A stretch of 64,000 bases of DNA. Origin: Bog-950 sp964615305. Its GTDB lineage: Bacteria; Bacteroidota; Bacteroidia; Chitinophagales; LD1. The DNA is taken from positions 62,001 to 126,000 of the forward strand of contig CAZTNA010000008.1 of the NCBI GenBank assembly GCA_964615305.1. The letters are read 5' to 3'. The notes beneath the pieces were generated by a model. The model made no database searches. It had not been told where the DNA came from and saw only the letters and a program-made list of their open reading frames with translations. The translations under genes were made by a program, and so were the position numbers. Below are positions 1 to 9,452 of this stretch, in pieces (positions within the stretch are counted from its first letter, which is position 1; each line of letters begins with the position of its first letter).

Positions 1-2
1 AT

Positions 3-74
3 TTAGCCTTTACTTTAGAGGGTGCCAAACCTAAACAAATTTCTCAGAAAATAAGTTCAGCACCTTTGATATGA
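3..74 (+). CDS. possible 3' end of a truncated plus-strand gene
   Basis: A 23-codon open stretch enters from the left edge and stops at TGA (72-74). It would encode a tail containing LEGAKPKQISQKI. The other five frames are interrupted sooner or lack this look. It would be convergent with PorU, whose stop lies 30 bases further on. This is too short to identify and may be chance; the piece outside the window would decide. Confidence 0.2.
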   Translation, partial: LAFTLEGAKPKQISQKISSAPLI

Positions 75-103
75 ATATAGCAGGCGTTAGGCATAAAGTC
101 AAC

Positions 104-3100
104 CTATCGCAACAACACCAGTTTCTCAAATTTATGAGCGCTTTGCCCTTCGCTGTCACGCACGGTTAACTTATATACATACACCCCCTTTCCTATGGCA
201 TCACCATAGTCATCTTTTCCATCCCACTGAATATCATCTACCCTGTAACCCTGGCTGCGAACCGGTTGTACAATGCTTTTTACCAGTTTGCCACTTACGG
301 TAAAAATTTGAACGCTAACGTTTAAATCATCGCAGCAGCGGTTGTGTTCAAACATAAACTCGGTGTGAGTGGTAAACGGATTGGGGTAATTATACACATG
401 GGTTAAGGCTAGTTTAGCATCGCTGGCAACTATAAACTCTGTATAGTCCTCTGCAGAGTTGTTTTGAATATCCCATGCTTTTATTTTTAGCGTGTGCCTG
501 CCCTCTTTAAGTTTGCTGTACGGATACTTCACCGCACCCTTTTTGTAATTATCTAACTCACTTTCATAATAATCATTGAGCACAACTTTATTTTGTGTGT
601 TGTCGTCTAGAATGGCGGTTAAGTCGTGACCAATGCCGTTGCCTACGGTATTAATTCCGCTTTCATCTGTCAGTTTCACCAAAAGCATTGGGTCAGCATT
701 GGTGGTGCCTCCATACACAAATTTTTCATCGTTCATATAAACATCCATTTGTGGGCCGTTGCCATCAACCATAAATGAATCAGCAGAGCCGCCAATTACT
801 ATATCTGAGGTATAGCCATGTGCGTCAAGATTTGCATTGTTATCGGCATAGTAACTTATTCGCCCGTTTCCAAACTGGTAGTCAATATCCTTTGGCACCA
901 TAAAAGTGAATGTGAAATTGCCGTTGGTTACACTTGCTTTGCCTTTAAACAGTATGTTTTTGTAGAGTTTAAAAATACGCATCGGACTTCCCGAAAAACC
1001 CTGTGAAGGGGGGTCGTTACTGAGTGTTTGTACATTTGAAATTTTGTCGTACACCACCGGGTAAACAACTCCGCTAAACGAAGTAAGTTTGCTTCCATTG
1101 TCATCACGAACTTCGCCTTTAACAGTAACCGTAGAAAGTGCCTTAAGCGTGTCGTGGGGTTGGTTTATGGGAACATTGTTCAATTCGGTAGTTACTACAT
1201 TATAGCGTGGATAGTTGAGCGTAAGTGCGGGGTCTCCAAGTAAAGTGAATTTACGTGTGTTCGAAATGTCGGTTACAACTTGGTTCTTGGTGAATTGAAG
1301 AATTTCCCCCAACCGAGCGTATCTGCCTTCATACATATCAAACATGTGCTCAAACGCTTCGCGGTTCAGTGCATCATTTGCATTTGAATACACAAGCCGC
1401 ACGGTTGTAATTGCAGCAATGGCTCCTCCTTTACCATTTACCACCAGCCATTCACCGGCAGTGCGGTCTGGCAAATCGAACCGGCTAAACTCACATGTGG
1501 CTGTAATAAACAGGGGAAGTTTTTCTTTATTCTGCAATTGAACAATATCGGCCATATTAAAAATTCGCTCGTGAGCCCAGTTGGTTTCACCCCCATGACC
1601 TACCCAGTTTAATATTAAAGTGCCGGAGTTTATTTTGTTTAAAATAGCCGTATTTACATCCGGATAGCGGTCGCCTGCGGGTGTAGCAACTTGTTTAAAA
1701 GCATCGAGATATATTTTGTCGAAGTTGTAAACCGGTTTGGTTGACCGTGTGTCTTCAGCCAAGTCATCTGAAGAATCCTGATGTACATCACCATCTTCAT
1801 CATCTGCTACAAAGGTTACGCTGTTCCGCCAGCTTTTGTTTGCGCTGATTTGCAAGCAAGAGGCATCTACCACAGGGTTTTTATAGTTCTTGATTTTGTT
1901 TACTACATCCCAGGCTTCTTGCTCTGTGGACACTGGAATTCTACCTACTCCCATATCCAGTTGTTGTGCCATATTTCCTATGTCGCCACCTTCATTGGCA
2001 TCAAGCAACACAAAAAAGTCATCTGATGTATAGCTGTTTGTTGGAGAGTCGGAATTGTAACTTTGATAGGTAGAAACATAGTTGTTTGCACCGGCAATTC
2101 TTCCTTTACAATCGTACGAACCATCGCCCATTAAAAGCAAATAGCGCGGCATTAATGCTGTGTCGTTACCTGCACGGTCGTACAACATGCGCATAAAATC
2201 GCGAATGGCTGATATATCCGGGCGACCGCTTCCAAACTCATTATATATGTCGTTTACATTCACCACAGCCACTGTCAAATTATCTTGAGTTCTGTGAAAT
2301 TCTGCTAGTTCATGGCTTGGTGAAAGAAAATCTGGGTGCGACACAATTATCATGTCAGGCTCCCCAACAGCATGAAGGTTTTGATTGGCTGTTTTGCTTA
2401 CGAACTCCGGCACATCAAACGACCCGTTTGTGTTTAGTGCTATGAATTCTTCAATATTGTCGGTAGTAGTTATAAATGATAATTGATTACCATTTAGGTT
2501 CCCCGCCATTTCTTCAATGGCACCTATGTTGGTTACTCGCCAAACTTTTGTTGCACTACCGGCATTGTTCAGATTAAACTGCGAAACACTTCCGGCTCCT
2601 GTAGATGAAATACTTCTGAAGCTCATAGCACTGCCACTCATTGACAACTGCCGTTTAAAGTTCATTTCAAAATAATCAATATAGCCGGCAGCTGTACCGG
2701 TTGGGTCGCTACCTGGGTTAAAAGTGTACGTGATATTTAGCTGATCAGTAGTAGCCGTGTAGGCAAAGGTGTTAAGTGCCGGAATGGTAGCTGGTGGGTA
2801 GTTGCCGATGGGAATGGGCGCAGCGTTTTGGGTCAGCGCATTTTGCCCGTTTATATTTATTACTGTGCTGGATGTAGAAGAAGTTTTAGCAGCTAGTTTT
2901 GAGGTAAAAACTATAGGTACTGATGTAATAAGGTTAGGAAAATTGAGCGAAAAATTTTTTGTGTTATTGAAGCCGGTCATTTTATCACCAATCCAAACTC
3001 TACCCGACTTAAGTGGCTGTTCCTCATCACTGTCATGCGCATAGCGTTCATCAAAATCGTTTATTGTCTTGTTTGGATTACCTGCCGGAGCTGCGGCTGT

Positions 3101-3982
3101 TACTCTCTTGCCGGTACCTCTATCAGTAGTTACAAAGTAGTATGTGTTATCGCTGTAGAGGTTTTTGCTGTGTATAAAGGTGTTGTTTCCGGAATTGTAC
3201 GACCAACCATCGGGTGCTTGTGTATAAAACAATAAATAATCACCGTCATCTAACTTGTTGTTGCCGTTTTTATCCATCACCATGGTAGGGTTCTCCATCA
3301 AATCATCGGGGCGGCTTACCGAGTTGGCTTCTGGCACCATACCTCCACCATTTCCAAATACTGCAAGCGTGTTTAGATTGAAAGAGGAGGGGTCAACACC
3401 CAGTGTTGTTTTTACAAAGTTGTAGTCTAGTTTAAAAATGCCTTCTCTGTTTACCGCTATTTTATACCAATTGCCTGAAGCCAAAACCGAATTAGCCGAA
3501 TACGCATTCGCTGCGCGGTGTTGACTTTGCGGAGTAATAGATAAACGAAGTGTATAAGACTCAAGTTTTTCTATCTGATTATTAACTTTTCTAAAAGGCA
3601 AGAGAGAAATAAACGCGGAGGGGCTTTTTCTGTTAAGTGAAAGTTCAGCCTGTAATTGGGGGGCATCAGTAATAAAACCAACGCTCTCAACATCTACTCC
3701 TGTGGCAGGAGAATACACCGTATTCAGAATTTGTGCGCTAACCTGCCCCGAAAATTGTAGCGGAATTCGTTCCGAATAAACTGGCAGCAACCCTTTTTGT
3801 TCAAGATGGGCAGCGTTTGTAAAAGTTGGCTGGTTAATGTGCTTTTCGTCAAGCGTGTAAAATTTTTTAGGTGCAGATTGCCACTCTATCTTACGTGCAT
3901 AGTCTTGTGCTAATAATTTACCACCACACAGCCAAAATGCACAAACACACAGAACCGAAACTCTATTTTTCATATAAAACAC
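104..3982 (-). CDS. porU: PorU, type IX secretion system C-terminal signal peptidase/sortase
   Basis: 1292 residues with an N-terminal signal sequence ending near LLAQ. PorU sits on the outer surface and removes the C-terminal sorting domain of type IX cargo while attaching the cargo to the cell surface. The gingipain-type (C25) peptidase fold is recognised from the catalytic pair: His796 in WVGHGGETNWAHE and Cys830 in TATCEFSRFD. A Gly/Asp-rich N-terminal region precedes it. The last about 90 residues (YNYPNPFTTHTEF to GKGVYVYKLTV) resemble a type A sorting domain, as is normal in PorU, where it is retained. Length matches the family (about 1150-1300). The gene stands alone here: upstream is a 98-base gap and an unknown gene, and PorV, often adjacent in relatives, would have to lie left of the window. 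Identification is firm at family level. Confidence 0.93.
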   Translation of the reverse strand: MFYMKNRVSVLCVCAFWLCGGKLLAQDYARKIEWQSAPKKFYTLDEKHINQPTFTNAAHLEQKGLLPVYSERIPLQFSGQVSAQILNTVYSPATGVDVESVGFITDAPQLQAELSLNRKSPSAFISLLPFRKVNNQIEKLESYTLRLSITPQSQHRAANAYSANSVLASGNWYKIAVNREGIFKLDYNFVKTTLGVDPSSFNLNTLAVFGNGGGMVPEANSVSRPDDLMENPTMVMDKNGNNKLDDGDYLLFYTQAPDGWSYNSGNNTFIHSKNLYSDNTYYFVTTDRGTGKRVTAAAPAGNPNKTINDFDERYAHDSDEEQPLKSGRVWIGDKMTGFNNTKNFSLNFPNLITSVPIVFTSKLAAKTSSTSSTVININGQNALTQNAAPIPIGNYPPATIPALNTFAYTATTDQLNITYTFNPGSDPTGTAAGYIDYFEMNFKRQLSMSGSAMSFRSISSTGAGSVSQFNLNNAGSATKVWRVTNIGAIEEMAGNLNGNQLSFITTTDNIEEFIALNTNGSFDVPEFVSKTANQNLHAVGEPDMIIVSHPDFLSPSHELAEFHRTQDNLTVAVVNVNDIYNEFGSGRPDISAIRDFMRMLYDRAGNDTALMPRYLLLMGDGSYDCKGRIAGANNYVSTYQSYNSDSPTNSYTSDDFFVLLDANEGGDIGNMAQQLDMGVGRIPVSTEQEAWDVVNKIKNYKNPVVDASCLQISANKSWRNSVTFVADDEDGDVHQDSSDDLAEDTRSTKPVYNFDKIYLDAFKQVATPAGDRYPDVNTAILNKINSGTLILNWVGHGGETNWAHERIFNMADIVQLQNKEKLPLFITATCEFSRFDLPDRTAGEWLVVNGKGGAIAAITTVRLVYSNANDALNREAFEHMFDMYEGRYARLGEILQFTKNQVVTDISNTRKFTLLGDPALTLNYPRYNVVTTELNNVPINQPHDTLKALSTVTVKGEVRDDNGSKLTSFSGVVYPVVYDKISNVQTLSNDPPSQGFSGSPMRIFKLYKNILFKGKASVTNGNFTFTFMVPKDIDYQFGNGRISYYADNNANLDAHGYTSDIVIGGSADSFMVDGNGPQMDVYMNDEKFVYGGTTNADPMLLVKLTDESGINTVGNGIGHDLTAILDDNTQNKVVLNDYYESELDNYKKGAVKYPYSKLKEGRHTLKIKAWDIQNNSAEDYTEFIVASDAKLALTHVYNYPNPFTTHTEFMFEHNRCCDDLNVSVQIFTVSGKLVKSIVQPVRSQGYRVDDIQWDGKDDYGDAIGKGVYVYKLTVRDSEGQSAHKFEKLVLLR

Positions 3983-4080
3983 TTACAGGTTTATAACAGA
4001 TGACGCGGTAAAACGCAAGGTTGCAAAATTTATTTTGCTATACAGACGAAATATAGAGTATTTATGAAGTATATAGAGGT

Positions 4081-4848
4081 TTAATCAGCGTAAACACCTT
4101 CCAAAAATTCACGTTCATTAGTTGTAATCAGATCTAGGATTTGTTGTTTCTGATCTTTGGTAAGGTGAACAAACAGGTCGTGACCTTTCTGGATAATGTC
4201 TTTCCCTATCTCAATAGCTTCAATTTCGGTATGGCTGTACACCCCTTCTTTAGAGCGCATACGCACCAACACATCGTCCATAATAGCTACAGTCTTTACA
4301 AGCAATTCGGTATTAGAAAAAGAATGAAACAAGCCGCCTACCTCGTTTATAAATTTTTCTAGCTGTGGTTGGGGTATAGAGCGTAGGCAAACCAAAAACT
4401 GCTCATCAGTAATGGGTATGCTAAAGTTGTTTTCTTGAGCCCCGCTGAGTAATGCGTTTTCGAAATGTTTGGCTTCTGTATGTACTTCTAACGCACTTAT
4501 ACCACTCTTAACAGCCAATGGAAACTGAAGACCAAACCTAAAAATTGCGCTGCCTATGTTACCAATCAAATCGGCAATGCGTCCGGGGTGAAGCACATAG
4601 TTTTGCAACTCTTCAAAGGCTGCATCTAACTTCTCGCGTTTTGCCGGCTCGGGATACAAACTTTCCAGAAAGTAATCGCGAAGTGTATCCACAATTTCCT
4701 TGGTAATATCATCCGGCAGTTGGCGTGCTTTTTTTAATGTTTTATGGTCATACCTCTTACGCACCATTTCTCGGTATTTATCAATGAGGTGATACTTCAT
4801 TTCGGCATTAAGTGCCGGTTTCTTTACAGATTGTTTTTTTGAGGTCAT
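4081..4848 (-). CDS. conserved hypothetical protein, 255 aa, helical
   Basis: I do not recognise a named family. The product is a soluble, charged, probably all-alpha protein with no signal peptide or membrane segment. It begins with a Lys-rich tail (MTSKKQSVKKPAL), followed by regular amphipathic stretches such as HLIDKYREMVRKRYDH and TEIEAIEIGKDIIQKG. A Gly-containing segment around residues 93-112 (GRIADLIGNIGSAIFRFG) breaks the helical pattern. It lies between PorU and the cyanophycinase-like gene on the same strand with gaps of 98 and 54 bases, so cotranscription with the latter is possible. No catalytic signature is visible. Confidence 0.75.
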   Translation of the reverse strand: MTSKKQSVKKPALNAEMKYHLIDKYREMVRKRYDHKTLKKARQLPDDITKEIVDTLRDYFLESLYPEPAKREKLDAAFEELQNYVLHPGRIADLIGNIGSAIFRFGLQFPLAVKSGISALEVHTEAKHFENALLSGAQENNFSIPITDEQFLVCLRSIPQPQLEKFINEVGGLFHSFSNTELLVKTVAIMDDVLVRMRSKEGVYSHTEIEAIEIGKDIIQKGHDLFVHLTKDQKQQILDLITTNEREFLEGVYAD

Positions 4849-4902
4849 ACTATTTTATTGGGTGCCTATTTATAATACGTCAAAAAGGTAAATACTATTG
4901 TG

Positions 4903-5751
4903 TTACTCCATATCTAACTTTCCGGTTTTCGAATTAAATCGGTTACCCATTTGCAGAATGTGCACACGCAGGTTTTCAAGCGAAATGGGTGAGCCATCTG
5001 TAATGTGAGAGATATTGTTGTGTTTTATTAACAAGCCATCAACTACCAATACAGCACCGCTGCCTATAACTTCAAGTTCGTGTTCTTTGGTAATAATTAC
5101 ACCTGTATCTTCCCCCAAACCAATTCCTGTTTTGTGTGGGTACAGTGCTACCATTTGAGCCAGCCGCGAAAACCTTCCGCGTTTGTTTACATGCGAGTCA
5201 ATTATTATATCGCTTACAAAGCCAAGCCCCGCTGCATTTTTTACTTCGCCTTTTAATAGTGAAATGGCGGCATGCCCATCAGATATCATAATATGGCTCA
5301 TAGCCATAGCACCCGCGCTGGTACCTGCAATTACAAAATTTTGCGTTTGGTAGCGGTGCTTCATAACCTTAAAAAACTCAGTGCCTGAAAAAGCTGCTGT
5401 AATTTTACTCTGATTGCCTCCGCTAAACAACACGCACTGGCAAGATTTTAAACGGGAAAGGTTCTCTTCGGTATCGGCATCCTTTGTTTTTCGAATACGC
5501 ATGTGAAATACTTTTGTACAGCCCAACGCGGTAAAAGCGTTCAGGTAATTTCGCCATACCTCTCCCGGAATAGCCGATGCTGTGGTTACTACTTCTATAT
5601 GAGCGTGTTTGCCACCCGCTTCTTTAACAATGCGCTTAAGAACACCCAACTCGGTGTAATTGGGATTGTTTTTATGTGCAGCAAATAAATCTTTATCTGT
5701 GCCTTTATCTTCTGCTCCGCCAATGGCTATTAGTTTTCCTCCGGGTATCAT
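4903..5751 (-). CDS. cyanophycinase-like serine peptidase (family S51)
   Basis: 282 residues, the usual length for cyanophycinase, which is an exopeptidase that releases beta-Asp-Arg dipeptides from the storage polymer cyanophycin. The S51 nucleophile elbow is clear: Ser145 in GTSAGAMAMS, preceded by a strand with FSGGNQSK (109-116) as in family members. The opening PGGKLIAIGGAEDKG is also characteristic. There is no signal peptide, so it should be cytoplasmic. No cyanophycin synthetase is in the window, so the true substrate could be another isoaspartyl peptide. Start ATG at 5751 gives the standard N-terminus. It is divergent from uppS, with 183 bases between. Confidence 0.85.
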   Translation of the reverse strand: MIPGGKLIAIGGAEDKGTDKDLFAAHKNNPNYTELGVLKRIVKEAGGKHAHIEVVTTASAIPGEVWRNYLNAFTALGCTKVFHMRIRKTKDADTEENLSRLKSCQCVLFSGGNQSKITAAFSGTEFFKVMKHRYQTQNFVIAGTSAGAMAMSHIMISDGHAAISLLKGEVKNAAGLGFVSDIIIDSHVNKRGRFSRLAQMVALYPHKTGIGLGEDTGVIITKEHELEVIGSGAVLVVDGLLIKHNNISHITDGSPISLENLRVHILQMGNRFNSKTGKLDME

Positions 5752-5869
5752 TTACTCGAAAATGAATAAAGAGGCAGCATTGCAAAAATTTGTTTTCAAC
5801 AATACAATTGGGCTACACGGCAAAAATTCCCCCTCCTTTGAGAGTTATTTCCCTTTCACCCTGAAATAA

Positions 5870-5877
5870 TATATTCG
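5870..5877 (+). promoter_or_regulatory. candidate -7 element TATATTCG upstream of uppS
   Basis: TATATTCG matches seven of eight positions of the Bacteroidota -7 element TAnnTTTG and is followed by C, as in other promoters of this window. No convincing -33 element is at the right distance (a TTTG at 5837-5840 is 29 bases away). It would give a leader of about 50 bases for uppS. Confidence 0.28.
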
Positions 5878-5934
5878 CCCGCCCCTGTTAAACTGATTAA
5901 AATAAAAATCAGAAACAGCGTTAAACCATTCGTA

Positions 5935-6681
5935 GTGAGTTTAAAACACCAAATAGATTTAGTTAAGTTACCAAAGCACATTGCCGTAATAATGGATGGC
6001 AACGGCCGTTGGGCAAAAAAACAGGGCATGAACCGAATTTTCGGTCATTCGAGCGGGGTGAATGCTGTACGAGAAACTACAGAAGCCTGTGCTGAATTGG
6101 GGGTAGAGTATTTAACCCTGTATGCATTTAGTGCCGAAAACTGGAGCCGGCCTAAATTGGAAGTAAACGCGCTCATGACCTTGCTGTTAAAAACGATTAA
6201 TGGAGAACTGAACACTCTTTTGAAAAATGATATTCGCCTCAATGCCATTGGTGATATAGATGCTTTGCCAAAAAGTGTAGCTAAAGAGTTAAGAGAAACC
6301 ATTGAAAAAACGGCAGGTGGTAAACGAATGGAGTTGGTATTGGCGCTTAGCTATGGAGCTAAAAATGAAATGGTACGTGCCATGAAACAGATTGCGCTTA
6401 AAGTGCAAAGTGGAGAAAAGACTCTACACGATATAAACGAGCAATTGATTACAGAGCATTTATACACTGCCGGAATGCCAGACCCGGAACTTCTGATTAG
6501 AACAAGTGGCGAAAAACGAATAAGCAATTTTTTATTATGGCAGTTAGCTTATGCCGAGTTTTACTTTACCGACATTTTTTGGCCCGAGTTTAATAAAGAA
6601 GAACTGTATAAAGCCATTATTGAATTTCAAAACCGCGAACGCAGATTCGGCAAAACCAGCGAGCAAATTTCAAAAAGCTAA
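5935..6681 (+). CDS. uppS: isoprenyl transferase (undecaprenyl diphosphate synthase)
   Basis: 248 residues, standard length. The enzyme condenses isopentenyl diphosphate onto farnesyl diphosphate to make the C55 carrier lipid for peptidoglycan and surface glycans. The cis-prenyltransferase signature is intact: HIAVIMDGNGRWAKKQG with catalytic Asp21, and the C-terminal RTSGEKRISNFLLWQ. The start is GTG at 5935; no ATG lies upstream in frame. It is followed after 24-27 bases by bamA in the same frame, the usual Bacteroidota neighbour, so the two are probably cotranscribed. Confidence 0.95.
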   Translation: MSLKHQIDLVKLPKHIAVIMDGNGRWAKKQGMNRIFGHSSGVNAVRETTEACAELGVEYLTLYAFSAENWSRPKLEVNALMTLLLKTINGELNTLLKNDIRLNAIGDIDALPKSVAKELRETIEKTAGGKRMELVLALSYGAKNEMVRAMKQIALKVQSGEKTLHDINEQLITEHLYTAGMPDPELLIRTSGEKRISNFLLWQLAYAEFYFTDIFWPEFNKEELYKAIIEFQNRERRFGKTSEQISKS

Positions 6682-6705
6682 CAGCCGGTACAAAAACCCA
6701 CCAAA

Positions 6706-9378
6706 ATTCTGAAAAAGTTTATTACTCCACTCTTACTATTTATTTCCACTCTGTTGTTTGCTCAACAAACAGTTGAAACGTTTGACTACAGTAAGCCGGG
6801 CGAGTATGAAATTGGTGAAATTACTATAGCAGGAGCCAAGTACCTCGACTCACGTATTTTGGTCACACTTTCAGGTTTAGCCAAAGGCGACAAAATCAAG
6901 ATTCCGGGCGAGCAATTGCCTAAAGCCATAAAATCGCTTTGGAAACAAAAACTCTTTACCAATATTCGAGTTGATGCCAGTCGTATAATTGATGGTAAAA
7001 TTTACCTGGTCATTCATGTAGAAGAGCGTCCTCGAATTTCGCGTTACACGCTCAAGGGCATAAAAACCAGCGATGCCGATGAAATAAAAAAGAAAATTGA
7101 CCTGCGTGCCGGTAGCATTTTTACCGATAACATGCGGAGCATGACGGTAAACTCAATCAAGAACTATTACATTGATAAGGGTTTTCTGAATACCGAAGTA
7201 AAAGTTACTGAAGTGCCCGATACACTGCTTGTAAACAGTGTGCTTATTCGCATAGAAGTAAACCGCGGTGGCAAAATTAAAATAGATCACATTAACATTT
7301 ACGGCAACCATGACTTGCCTGAAGCACAACTAAAACGCCAGCTCAAAGAAACTCGTGAAAAAATAAAGTTTGATTTAGACGCGCTTTTCCGCTTTAAAAA
7401 GAATTTTGCTCGTGACAGTATTAAGGTAAAGTGGTACCAAATACCCGGCAACTTATCTGTAATGCGTGCTATGGATTACGCATCACGTCATATAAATCTT
7501 AACTTTTTTAAGGCTTCGAAATTTAAACGCGATGACTACGAGGCAGACAAACAAAAGCTGATAGAGTTCTACAATGCCAAAGGTTTTCGTGATGCGCATA
7601 TTGTAAACGACAGCGTTTACATGCAAGACAGTAAAAATCTGAATATTGATATTTATGTTAATGAAGGCCGCAAGTATTATTTCCGCAACATTTTCTTTAA
7701 CGGAAACACCAAATACCCTGATTCACTGCTTTCTAAAATCGTAAACATTAAAAGAGGTGAAGTTTACAATCAAAAGCTTTTAGACGAGCGTATTTTCATG
7801 AATCCAAACGGTGGCGACTTAAGTTCATTGTACATGGATGATGGTTACTTGTTTTTCAGTGTAACACCACTAGAAGCAAAAGTTGATGGCGATAGCATTG
7901 ATTTAGAACTTCGTATTAACGAAGGAGCTCAAGCTACTATTAACGAAGTGCGAATTTTGGGAAACACAAAAACTAACGAGCGTGTAATACGCAGAGAACT
8001 GCGCACACTACCGGGTAACAAATTCAGCCGTACGGATTTAATACGCTCTCAACGTGAAATAGTCAACCTCGGGTATTTTGATCCGGCACAGTTAGATGTT
8101 GTGCCTATTCCTAACCCCGAGAAAGGAACAGTAGATATTGAATACCGCGTAGTTGAAAAACCATCTGACCAGTTAGAACTCTCTGCGGGTTGGGGTGGGC
8201 GGGCCTCTCAGGGAAGTACAGGTGGGTTGTTTGGTACATTAGGTGTAAACTTTACCAACTTTTCGTTGCGAAACATTGGCGACAAAAAAGCATGGACTCC
8301 GCTGCCTTCAGGTGATGGGCAACGTTTGGGTATTAGGGTTAATAGCAACGGGCGATCGTATCAAAGCTACTCGGTATCTTTTACTGAACCTTGGCTTGGT
8401 GGTAAAAAACCTACTGCGCTCAACTTTGCCTTTAACCGTTTGCGTGCCAACGCATTTAACAATGTGGCCGACCTTAGTAAAATTTCGGGTTCGTATTTTT
8501 CTACCAGTGTTTATTTAGGAATTGGCACACGTTTGAAATGGCCCGATGATTTTTTTACTGCAGAAATAGGGTTAGAATTTCAGAACTATATTCTTAAAAA
8601 TTATCCATCCACCTTTATTTTTACCAATGGCAAAGCCAATAACTTAAACCTTCAGCTAACCCTTAGCCGCGATTCACGCGAGTTGCAAGCACCAACGTTT
8701 TACAACCGTGGTATTTACTTTATGGTACAGGGCAAGTTTACCTTACCTTACTCACTCATATTTAATTCTCGTAAGAATATTGATTACGAATCGCCTACAC
8801 TCAGCGATCAGGATCGCTACCGTTTTGTTGAGTTTCATAAATGGAAAGTGTTGTTTGAATGGTACACACCTATCTGGCAAAATCTGGTGTTTAAAGCATC
8901 TGCCAACCTTTCATTTTTGGGCATGTATAACAGACGCGTAGGCTATTCGCCATTTGAGCGTATAGAGTTTGGTGGCGATGGTTTAAGTAACCTAAATCAG
9001 GGAACTCAACTGGGGCGCGAGATTATTTCATTTAGAGGATATAAAGAGGTGGTGTCGCCTTATGGTGGAGCACCAATCATGAACAAGTTTAGTTTAGAGT
9101 TGCGATATCCTATTTCACTCAATCAATCCGCCACTATTTATGCCTTGGCATTCTCAGACTTCGGTAACTACTGGACCAACATTCGATCTTACCGTCCTTA
9201 TGACTTAGCTAAATCGTTTGGAGTTGGAGTGCGCGTGTTCTTGCCCATGTTCGGGTTGCTTGGTTTCGACTACGGATTTGGTATAGACCGCGACAAATTT
9301 GGATTAGGCACAAACGGAAACAACTTTTTTGCTAAGTACGGTGCGTTTAGAATAATACTGGGTCGCGAACCGGAATAG
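6706..9378 (+). CDS. bamA: BamA, outer membrane protein assembly factor
   Basis: BamA is the Omp85 protein that folds beta-barrels into the outer membrane: about five periplasmic POTRA domains followed by a 16-strand barrel. POTRA-type segments are seen from residue 35 on (ITIAGAKYLDSRIL, INIYGNHDLPEAQLK, FFNGNTKYPDSLLSK, VRILGNTKTNERVIRREL). The barrel occupies the C-terminal half and ends in LGFDYGFGIDR...FRIILGREPE. The first ordinary start (TTG at 6754) would leave out the signal peptide. In-frame codons upstream read LKKFITPLLLFISTLLFAQ, a complete signal peptide, and the only available initiators are ATT at 6706 or CTG at 6709. I place the start there (890 aa). It overlaps nothing and follows uppS closely. 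Confidence 0.93.
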   Translation: MLKKFITPLLLFISTLLFAQQTVETFDYSKPGEYEIGEITIAGAKYLDSRILVTLSGLAKGDKIKIPGEQLPKAIKSLWKQKLFTNIRVDASRIIDGKIYLVIHVEERPRISRYTLKGIKTSDADEIKKKIDLRAGSIFTDNMRSMTVNSIKNYYIDKGFLNTEVKVTEVPDTLLVNSVLIRIEVNRGGKIKIDHINIYGNHDLPEAQLKRQLKETREKIKFDLDALFRFKKNFARDSIKVKWYQIPGNLSVMRAMDYASRHINLNFFKASKFKRDDYEADKQKLIEFYNAKGFRDAHIVNDSVYMQDSKNLNIDIYVNEGRKYYFRNIFFNGNTKYPDSLLSKIVNIKRGEVYNQKLLDERIFMNPNGGDLSSLYMDDGYLFFSVTPLEAKVDGDSIDLELRINEGAQATINEVRILGNTKTNERVIRRELRTLPGNKFSRTDLIRSQREIVNLGYFDPAQLDVVPIPNPEKGTVDIEYRVVEKPSDQLELSAGWGGRASQGSTGGLFGTLGVNFTNFSLRNIGDKKAWTPLPSGDGQRLGIRVNSNGRSYQSYSVSFTEPWLGGKKPTALNFAFNRLRANAFNNVADLSKISGSYFSTSVYLGIGTRLKWPDDFFTAEIGLEFQNYILKNYPSTFIFTNGKANNLNLQLTLSRDSRELQAPTFYNRGIYFMVQGKFTLPYSLIFNSRKNIDYESPTLSDQDRYRFVEFHKWKVLFEWYTPIWQNLVFKASANLSFLGMYNRRVGYSPFERIEFGGDGLSNLNQGTQLGREIISFRGYKEVVSPYGGAPIMNKFSLELRYPISLNQSATIYALAFSDFGNYWTNIRSYRPYDLAKSFGVGVRVFLPMFGLLGFDYGFGIDRDKFGLGTNGNNFFAKYGAFRIILGREPE

Positions 9379-9452
9379 GTGTTTCTGTTTTTATTCAATA
9401 ATTATCATTTGTTGAGATTCATGGTCCGTGTTTTATTGCCCAAGGAAAGTAT

